A stretch of 25,759 bases of DNA from a virus, in IMG/VR virus record IMGVR_UViG_3300011113_000267, positions 1 to 25,759 of that record; one strand, given 5' to 3'. Position numbers and translations under genes: made by a program. Shown here piece by piece: positions 8,040 through 15,400 of this stretch (positions are counted from its first letter, which is position 1; each line of letters begins with the position of its first letter). The notes under the pieces are model-generated. The model was not told the DNA's origin, searched no databases, and worked only from the letters and a program-made list of their open reading frames with translations.

Positions 8040-9016
8040 TAACCTCGATTCTTGTTAGTACGATCCCATTCAGCATACTTGCGAATGGCTTTTTGGCGAA
8101 GCTCTGGGTCTGACCACATTCCAGCCTCTTTCATCGCAGCAACGCGATCGGGACTGAGTCTAAATTCATTAGACTTTGTTGTTGCAGTCGTTTCTCTACC
8201 TGAACTCGTCATTACTGACCTTGGTCGTTGATGTTTAACACTAGAGGCATTATAACTGGAATTATATTGTTGGGGCAAATATTTTTTCAATCTGTCATCC
8301 AATTCATCCCAATAATCTTCCGTAGTAGGGTCATAACCCTCAGCGGTTAGCTTCTTATCAATGACCTGAGCGATTTCTGATTCTTCGTTTCGCCCATGTG
8401 GATCGTACCAAGTATTGCGCTCCATCCAATCTGCTGCATAGCGTTGCACCATTGGATCGGGCACTTGGATATTCTGTTGGGGCTGGCTCATCTGCTTCGA
8501 AGCCTGATGTTTCAGGTTTTGAAGCGATTCAAGTTTGCGCTTGGAGTCATACCAGAGCTCTTGAGCTTTGGCTACACCTTCGCCATCTTGAGTTTGAACG
8601 GCTTCTGTGAGCTTCATTTTGGCGTATTCGACCTGAACTCCAGCGTCTTCAATAGCTTTGTCTACCCTAGCCAGCTCGGCTCCAGAGGTTTTTTGCTCTA
8701 CTTTAGCTAATCTCTCAGCTAATTCAGAGTTTTTCTTCTGTAGCGCATTAATAAGATGACTGGACTCACGAGCTTTCTCACGATGGATCTGCTTTTTGAG
8801 CTTTCTCTCTTCGCGACGAGCTGCCCGTATGGCTTCTCGGTCATCATCTACATCTTTATTACCATCAGCATCTGATCCAGACTCTTCATCTTGAAAGTCA
8901 TCTTCGTCAGAGTTAGCCTCTATTTGAGGACTTTTTTCGTTCTCAGGTAATTGAACCAAAGCGCTTCCGTCTTGGCTTTCTTCTACCTGCATTTCCATTT
9001 TTTCAGTCGAATTCAT
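8039..9016 (-). CDS. Scaffolding-like protein
   Basis: The 325-residue protein has three zones. Residues 1-60 are very acidic (SDEDDFQDEESGSDADGNKD). Residues about 60-175 are a long charged helical or coiled-coil region (REERKLKKQIHREKARE, then LQKKNSELAERLAKVEQK). Residues about 185-325 include MERNTWYDPHGRNEESEIAQ, KKLTAEGYDPTTEDYWDEL and a basic helical C-terminus ending DPELRQKAIRKYAEWDRTNK. The WY-DP and GYDP-TTEDYWDELD-RL motifs are typical of the scaffold-like proteins located before phage coat genes. A scaffold would direct capsid shell assembly and then leave. The basic C-terminal helix would fit coat binding, by analogy with the P22 scaffold. The function is inferred from composition and order; no protease domain is visible. 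Confidence 0.65.
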   Translation of the reverse strand: MNSTEKMEMQVEESQDGSALVQLPENEKSPQIEANSDEDDFQDEESGSDADGNKDVDDDREAIRAARREERKLKKQIHREKARESSHLINALQKKNSELAERLAKVEQKTSGAELARVDKAIEDAGVQVEYAKMKLTEAVQTQDGEGVAKAQELWYDSKRKLESLQNLKHQASKQMSQPQQNIQVPDPMVQRYAADWMERNTWYDPHGRNEESEIAQVIDKKLTAEGYDPTTEDYWDELDDRLKKYLPQQYNSSYNASSVKHQRPRSVMTSSGRETTATTKSNEFRLSPDRVAAMKEAGMWSDPELRQKAIRKYAEWDRTNKNRG

Positions 9017-9036
9017 ACAGTTTTCCTTTCAAAACT

Positions 9037-9459
9037 TTAGATGAATGCTTTAATTTCACGAGGATCGCCTGTGACTTTGCCGATTAACTCATGGTCGTTA
9101 AAGAAAGTAAATAGAGCCTTTCCTTTAGCGCCTTTGTCATCTTCAAATTCAACTTCCCAGCGGTCACCACCCCATTTGGGTACTCGGACATACTCACCTA
9201 CAGCTGCCCAAGCTCCTTCTGGCCAAGGTTGCATATTTTCTCGCATCCTAAACGCTAAAGGTCCAATGGCGATAACTTTACCGATCATCGTGTTCCATTT
9301 TTCTGTTTCTTTTACTTCTTCTGGTATATACAGCCCTGCTGATGTTACTTTCTCTTTAACAGCTCTCAATTGAACGAGAACTCTAGCACCATAAGGTGCC
9401 ATCAAAGGATCTATTACTGGAAACGCTTCTGCAAGCGTCTGTTCGATATCATTCGACAT
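9037..9459 (-). CDS. GroES-like co-chaperonin (Cpn10)
   Basis: The 140-residue protein contains the GroES fold sequence: PYGARVLVQLRAVKEKV at 22-38, a mobile-loop-like stretch SAGLYIPEEVKETEKW at 40-55, then the strand MIGKVIAIGPLAFRM, and VGEYVRVPKWGGDRWEVEFE. The hydrophobic LYI at 43-45 corresponds to the tripeptide by which GroES binds GroEL. The insert FRMRENMQPWPEGAW is longer than the bacterial loop at that place. The ATG at 9459 has GAGGAG 10-15 bases upstream and is preferred to the TTG at 9477, which would add six residues. The gene overlaps the 62-aa gene by 11 bases. By analogy with T4 gp31, it would replace host GroES so that host GroEL can fold the phage coat protein. Its place beside scaffold and coat genes agrees. 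Confidence 0.85.
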   Translation of the reverse strand: MSNDIEQTLAEAFPVIDPLMAPYGARVLVQLRAVKEKVTSAGLYIPEEVKETEKWNTMIGKVIAIGPLAFRMRENMQPWPEGAWAAVGEYVRVPKWGGDRWEVEFEDDKGAKGKALFTFFNDHELIGKVTGDPREIKAFI

Positions 9460-9637
9460 CTTTTCGTTGCTCCTCAAGTAAATTGTTTAATACTTCTAAG
9501 GCTTTATTCAAGCCTATACTTTGACCGACCAACCGCTGATAACTTTCGAAATTGACACAGTTACCATTGAGCATGGCTTTCGCAATTTCTTGTTTTTCAA
9601 CTTCGATTCGGTTAATAAGTTCGCTAATAAAATTCAT
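9449..9637 (-). CDS. Small helical protein, conserved in phages, function unknown
   Basis: The 62-residue protein is entirely helical by composition: NFISELINRIEVEKQEIAKA, then a turn with NCVNFESYQRLVGQ, then IGLNKALEVLNNLLEEQRK. The central [FY]xxYQRLVGQ..GL..AL pattern is common to small proteins found beside phage portal and GroES-like genes. The ATG overlaps the upstream stop as TAATG, and its end overlaps the co-chaperonin start, so translation is coupled on both sides. No function is known. It is too short for a catalytic domain; it may be a small assembly factor. Confidence 0.6.
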   Translation of the reverse strand: MNFISELINRIEVEKQEIAKAMLNGNCVNFESYQRLVGQSIGLNKALEVLNNLLEEQRKDVE

Positions 9638-9915
9638 TAACGACCCCTTGCTGAACCCTTCTTAGGTATCGCGATTGCGATCATAATTCCAGGTTTCTTT
9701 GCCATACCACCCTTTTTCAAGGTTGCTACTTTAGCTTTACCAGCGTTGAAATCAACTCCAGCATTGCGTTTGTCGCCTCTGGCGGGCAGATTAGCGACTT
9801 TGGACTCAGCGATACCGCCTTTTGCAAACTTCTTGACGCTACCGCCTTTCTTCATTACATTGCCTTCGGTCATGCCCATAGCCATCTTTTTATGAGCGTT
9901 GATTGCTTCAGTCAT
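9637..9915 (-). CDS. Small basic KGG-motif protein
   Basis: This 92-residue protein is basic and probably disordered. It carries KKGGSVKKFAKGG at residues 22-34 and LKKGGMAKK at 66-74, and ends with IPKKGSARGR. A short hydrophobic run, GIMIAIAIP (76-84), is too short to be a membrane helix. The first motif matches, position for position, a segment in the C-terminal region of the giant protein (K-[KR]-G-G-x-V-K-K-x-x-K-G-G). It begins one base after the portal stop codon region and ends overlapping the next start. Position next to the portal suggests an internal head or portal-associated protein; function is unknown. Confidence 0.65.
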   Translation of the reverse strand: MTEAINAHKKMAMGMTEGNVMKKGGSVKKFAKGGIAESKVANLPARGDKRNAGVDFNAGKAKVATLKKGGMAKKPGIMIAIAIPKKGSARGR

Positions 9916-9916
9916 G

Positions 9917-12430
9917 TTAGACTCCTAAGTTAGATTGAATCTTGTTTTGCGCTTCTATAGCAGTTCTTATTTGCTCTTGCTGTAAAGCAGCAGCATCGCG
10001 CGTAAGTTCTGCTGCTTTAATCCTTTCTTCTGTCAAGTTATCTTCAGTGTTCATAAGGACTTTAGCCTGAAGTTCTGCATTTTTCTCCTGACTGATAGCC
10101 ATCATATCTTGACGCTTGATCTCAATATCGGCTTGATCTTTAACGGTCTTACGTTGGGTTTCAGCCATCTGAGTTTGAACAAGAGCCTGAATAGAAGGAT
10201 CAAGAGGTTGTTGAGCCTTCATCTTCTGTAAGGTTTCAAGCGCTTGTTGAATCAATGGAGCCATACCAGACAGCTGTTCGGCAGTATCTTGATGGACGTG
10301 TTGACCTGCAGCAGCGAGGAGCTGTTGGGCTTCCCGAATGATCGGCTCAATCTTATTGATATTGAATGGACGATCCAGAGCAGCCGAGGTATAGCCGTCC
10401 ATCTGGTTTAAGTACCAAAGGGTCAAGTGTTGTTTCAAATGCTCCAAAACGGCTGGTAAGAAGGTTGGAGCCATGATTGGGTTACCACCGTACAGTGGGT
10501 CTTTCAGGTAATCCAGATGGACTTGGAAGTGAGCGAGGTGATCCTGCATCGGGAAAGCACCTACTGGCTTACCGAGAGTCATCGCTACGTTCTCAAGTGC
10601 AGGGTTCATTTCCTTGACATTTTGTGGGTCAGGTAGAACTTCGTTAACATCTGGTAGTTTAATCTGTTTAAGGATTCGCTTTTCAACCGCAAGTCGGTTA
10701 TAAAGGTCTGGATTAGCCTGAGCTCTTGCTGCAAGGGTTTGGATTTGCGCATATCGTTGACTTTCAGCAAAAATATGGGGGTCGGAGACAGGAATTACGT
10801 CTGAATTTGATTTGAAATCAGCAGAAGTAATCTCTAAATCTTCAACAATCTCATTTTTACGCTGTTCGTCTACGTACCAGCGGTTCAAACGCGTCAAAAC
10901 CTTGAAAACTCTACGTTGCGAGTCATGAAGTCGTGCGTGGATTGACGAAAATACGGCTGCACCTTGCTCGATCAACGCTTGAGTCGTTCCTACAGGCGCG
11001 TTCGACGTGACGTCAGCGATTTTTTCTTCGCTAGTAGTGACAACCCCCTTTGCTGCATCGTTTAACCAGCCGAGAAGCTGGAAAAGAACAGGAGAAGGAG
11101 GGTTAAACGGCACTGGCATAGCGATTTTACGTACGTCATCTACTCCTGGAGCGCCTTCGATCTCCGAGACTTGCGTTGGCTCAATAGTGGTGGACTGACC
11201 TGAGATCTTTGCACCCTTGAGTTTGAGCATGGTTGGCGCTGTGTTAATGTGCGCACTATCCAATAGAGCACGCAATGCGCCAGTAAGAGCAGCAGAAAGA
11301 CCACCAATGAGGTGAGGCAGACCAATAGCGTAAGCACCGCGCCATGGAATGAACTTAAATTCAATGATCCAATCCAACTTAGTACAGGTGTCATCTCCAT
11401 CCTCCCAGTTTCTATATAGACCGACGACTGAACTCTCGTTCTCGTCGATCATTAGGATATAAGGAGCTCTGTCGCCTTTTGATTGGGTGTCGTCTTCCAG
11501 CTCTAACCAAGTGAAGATATGGAAAACTCGACGTATTCCGTCTATGTTATCGCTCTTTGAACTACGACCTTCAATCTTGTCGTTAGCCTTTTGAGGCTTC
11601 GTTTCTTCGGGAGTTTGGGAAGCGATATAAGAGTCAACATCCTTGTAGAGATTAGACTTTACACGGATATCAAACTCTTCTTGGGTAATGTCTTGAACTT
11701 CGGTAACTCGCGAAGCGGTGTAGAAATTACCTGATGCAAAGGGTAAATAGACGTTATCAATCGGTACGAACTCAGCGCATGGGCGCTTTTTCTGCTCATC
11801 ATACCAGAGTTTCAAAAATTGTGAGCCACCTAGAGGAAGCTGGGTGAGCATTTGTTCTTGCTCATCGCGATATTCCTCAATCTGCTCAGTCAATTGCCAG
11901 TTCATATAGTCGCGTTTACGTTCAGCGACTTCTACTTTTTGTTCGGTTACTTCCCCGATGATCTTAGTTCTTACGGGTCCATCGGGTGGAAATAGTTCTT
12001 TGATGGCGCGAGCTGCAAAATCAACGCAAGCCTCTGCCATGACTGGGTGAACTACTTTAGAAGCACCCATAAACTGAGCGCCTCCAGGAGCGTCATGACC
12101 TAGACCAGTACGACGCAAGCCTTCTTCGTATTGCTTGTCCCGCTCTTCGCGAGCTTGTTTGTCTTTCTCGATCAGGTCGAGATACTTGAGAGCGATCTTG
12201 TCTAGCTCCCAATCGTCAATCTTTTCAGCTAAGTTTTCGTAGAAATCAGGGTTTTCTTCTGGACCCTTCATATCGTCTAGTTTGACGATCGCGCTACCAT
12301 CGGGTAATTCTTCAACGCCAGAGTCTTCATCAAACATCTCAAATACAGACTCGTTATCTTCTAAGTTCTGATCATTCTCGACAGGTTCTACAAAGCGATT
12401 GTAGTCTTGAGGAATAGGCATTTCTGGCAT
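9917..12430 (-). CDS. Portal protein
   Basis: The 837-residue protein has the features of large podovirus-type portals. After an acidic N-terminus (about 1-75) comes SKVVHPVMAEACVDFAARAI followed by KELFPPDGPV, then MNWQLTEQIEEYRDEQEQML and LPLGGSQFLKLWYDE. PFASGNFYTASRVTEVQDI and the acidic YILMIDENES region follow. The core crown and wing are suggested by WRGAYAIGLPHLIGGLSAAL, TGALRALLDSAHINTAPTML and EKIADVTSNAPVGTTQALIE. Residues about 690-837 are long Gln/Glu/Ala-rich helices that could form the C-terminal barrel extending into the capsid, as in P22. It would form the dodecameric ring through which DNA enters and leaves. It is three bases from the giant-protein gene. Identification is strong by pattern and neighbours. 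Confidence 0.88.
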   Translation of the reverse strand: MPEMPIPQDYNRFVEPVENDQNLEDNESVFEMFDEDSGVEELPDGSAIVKLDDMKGPEENPDFYENLAEKIDDWELDKIALKYLDLIEKDKQAREERDKQYEEGLRRTGLGHDAPGGAQFMGASKVVHPVMAEACVDFAARAIKELFPPDGPVRTKIIGEVTEQKVEVAERKRDYMNWQLTEQIEEYRDEQEQMLTQLPLGGSQFLKLWYDEQKKRPCAEFVPIDNVYLPFASGNFYTASRVTEVQDITQEEFDIRVKSNLYKDVDSYIASQTPEETKPQKANDKIEGRSSKSDNIDGIRRVFHIFTWLELEDDTQSKGDRAPYILMIDENESSVVGLYRNWEDGDDTCTKLDWIIEFKFIPWRGAYAIGLPHLIGGLSAALTGALRALLDSAHINTAPTMLKLKGAKISGQSTTIEPTQVSEIEGAPGVDDVRKIAMPVPFNPPSPVLFQLLGWLNDAAKGVVTTSEEKIADVTSNAPVGTTQALIEQGAAVFSSIHARLHDSQRRVFKVLTRLNRWYVDEQRKNEIVEDLEITSADFKSNSDVIPVSDPHIFAESQRYAQIQTLAARAQANPDLYNRLAVEKRILKQIKLPDVNEVLPDPQNVKEMNPALENVAMTLGKPVGAFPMQDHLAHFQVHLDYLKDPLYGGNPIMAPTFLPAVLEHLKQHLTLWYLNQMDGYTSAALDRPFNINKIEPIIREAQQLLAAAGQHVHQDTAEQLSGMAPLIQQALETLQKMKAQQPLDPSIQALVQTQMAETQRKTVKDQADIEIKRQDMMAISQEKNAELQAKVLMNTEDNLTEERIKAAELTRDAAALQQEQIRTAIEAQNKIQSNLGV

Positions 12431-12432
12431 TA

Positions 12433-15400
12433 TTATTTCCTTAACAGTTCGTAACGCATTTGATCAATGCTCACTTTACCACCAGCATTATAAGTCGGAT
12501 TTCTTGAGCCGAGTCGATTTTTCAATTCAACGTCAGTCAAACCGCCACCACCAGAAGGTCTTGAGGATGACTTTTGGCGTTGTTCAATTTGATATTTCAA
12601 CTCTTCAGCGAATCCTGGATCTGTCAAATTGACAACAGGTTTGACAGGAGGAGTGCGGGGATGCTCGCTAGGGATATTCATCGCAGAGGGAACAGGATTT
12701 ACTTTGCCACCTTTGTTCATCTTTTTAACACGACCGCCTCGTTTAAGATCATCTTGATGTCTGAAGTTTAAGTACTCGTCTGACTTCGGAGCGATGATAT
12801 CTGCTTCTGAGCGCTCAGGATATCGTTTAGGTGATACACCAAGTTGGTCAGACCTTACACCATGGCGCAACTGAAAGTCTAGAGCAGCTTGTCCGTCGTC
12901 ATAAAAGTTTCTATTGAATTTATCGCGTTTTAAATCAGAGTATGAACGAACTCCTGTGGCTTGTTCAATGAATCCACCGCGCTTACGACCTTCTGGGGGT
13001 TCTCTATCAGCGTTGTCAAGTAAATTTTCAAGTTGACGGAAAACTTCAAAATGCCTGTCAATCAAATCTGCAAATCGATTCATCTCAGCAGTTGATGAAA
13101 GATTAAAATATTCAGGTTCATGATCACCGCTCAAAAGCATGTCGTGAATAATACCTAGATGATGCATTGCATTTTGAAGATTCAAGGTATTGACTGCAGG
13201 ATCAATTTCCCTTAATATTTCACGATATTCGTTTTGAACTTCTTCAGAGTAATCGCGCTCAAATTGAGTGATTGGGCGGTTTAATCCGTCGGTAACGATA
13301 TCGATTGGAGCACGAGGCGCTTCACCGTATCTACGCTCTAGTTCATCAATCGGGTTAACGGCTGGAGCGGGAAGCTGAGGCGCTGCATTTCCTGGAGTGT
13401 CAGGTAGCTGTTGATAACTATAGAGCAAACTTGAAGCTAGCTCGTTCATCGCAGTTGCGTACGTAGCATCACCTTCTAAACCTGTTGCGCTAGCTACTGC
13501 TGCTAACTGATTCAAACGCGAAATAAACTCGTCAGGACTTGTATCAAACCTAATACCTTCTGTCATAAGTCTGTCAAGATCTCGTTGCATTACATCAACA
13601 ATATTTTCAGGATAATTATAACTAGAGGTTTCGAGCGCGTCATCAAGAATATCACTTAACGCTTCTTGATTAGTAGCAGCTGGGCGAGGAGGATGGTCAA
13701 ATCCGTTACCTTCCATATATTGACGGAGAGCGTTATTGATTTGAGAGATACCAGCAGGGGCTTGAACATTATAGAACCGCATCACTTCCTCATCATACAT
13801 CGCGCGACCATCAGTCCTACGGATGGCTTCATTGATTGCTCCAGGAGTTATGCGTTCAGCTTGCATGATTTGATCAAATGCTCTTCTTGAACCCATCTCT
13901 TCATTCGTATATTGGTCACGATAACTAGTGATTGTTTGATCAAACTGAGGTGCTGCTTGACCACCAGCAGGTCTATAGTCAGGATCATTGAGTAATCGAC
14001 CTAACAATAAATTGGTAAAATCAACTGCGTGCCCTCTCTGCTCTTCAGTCAGGTCTCTGAACTCACTTTGACGAGCAAAAATACGATCCAAAAGTGAACC
14101 AGCTTGACGAAGCTGACCGAGCTCCATCAGCTCATTCATCTCACGAGTGATTACTCCTCTGATGTGTTCAGGAATCAGAGGTTGTTCTTCAGGCGCTTCA
14201 ATGAGAGCGGGTGCTTGATTACCGAGCCTGTTTTGAATCTGTTGAATCAAATAATTAGAAATAGTTCGCCGATACTCATTCTGAGTTCCTCGAACTGATG
14301 AAGTCGGCAATATCATTTCTATTGAGCCAGGAATATCTAACGGATTACGCTGATATTGCGCTAACGCTTCTTGCAAGGTTTCTCTATCTTCAGGCAGATT
14401 TCTGATCGAGTTGTTGATCGCTTCTGCAACTTCTTGAACAGTTTGGTCTCTGAATGCCTGATTCATAGGAACTACTTGATTAGCGATATCTCTAGGTGCA
14501 GGCATTGCGGTTTGAGCAGGTGCTGTTTCAGGCACGAAGTCTTCGCCTCTTCTGCGTCTGGAAATCTGTCTGAGATAATCTGGAACGTCAGGATGCGCCT
14601 CTTCATATTGACGCTGACCATCTGCTGGATCATCGGGATTCAAATTGTCAATCTGTTGAAGAATGTTCGCCTCAGCATAACGATCAAGTTCGCGGACTAA
14701 CACTTCTCTTTGCATCGGATTGAAGTTTTCAATAGCAATTTGAAATCTTGCTAGACGCTCGCGTATATTGATATCATCGTCAACAGTTGTTAAAGATGTA
14801 ATTAAATTTTCGTTGTTGCGAATAGCATTAGTAAATGTTCTTAGTCTCTCAGGGTAAAACTCAATGTCATCTGCCCAGAAATCTACTAATCCGTCATTGT
14901 TAAGAAGATGAACTGTACGGCTGACTAAATCTAGAACTTCATCAAGTCTGCCTTCTAGTTGCAATCCGTTGGTCAATGCTTCGCTAGACATACGCCTAAA
15001 CACATTGGGGCGATCAGATGGTTGTGTGACCACTTGGCGAGAAATATCTTGAAGCCGTGCTGTCAAGTCTTGAATGTCGTCAGCGATGTCTACCGCTTCA
15101 GGATCATCTTCACCTCGGTCACGGATGATACGATTGTATTCATCGTTGAGTTGATTGCGTCTACGTAAAAGGTCTGCGTGTGTGTCGCCGACAGGCTGTT
15201 CAAGAGCCAGTCTACGAACGTCACTCTCTAAAACGAATCTTGGAAGACCCAGACTAGGAATTGATGATGAATTGATGTTCATCAACGAGGCTATCTTGCG
15301 CTGACCATCGTTATTTGTCGTGTCTAAGATACCCCACTTGTTCAACGCATCGCCTGAACCTTTTATGATATCGGCACGAAGATTCAAATAATCTTTGACG

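Noticed and set aside
9037-9477. A TTG start at 9477 for the GroES-like gene
   Set aside because: The ATG at 9459 has a good GAGGAG site, and the extra six residues have no family support.
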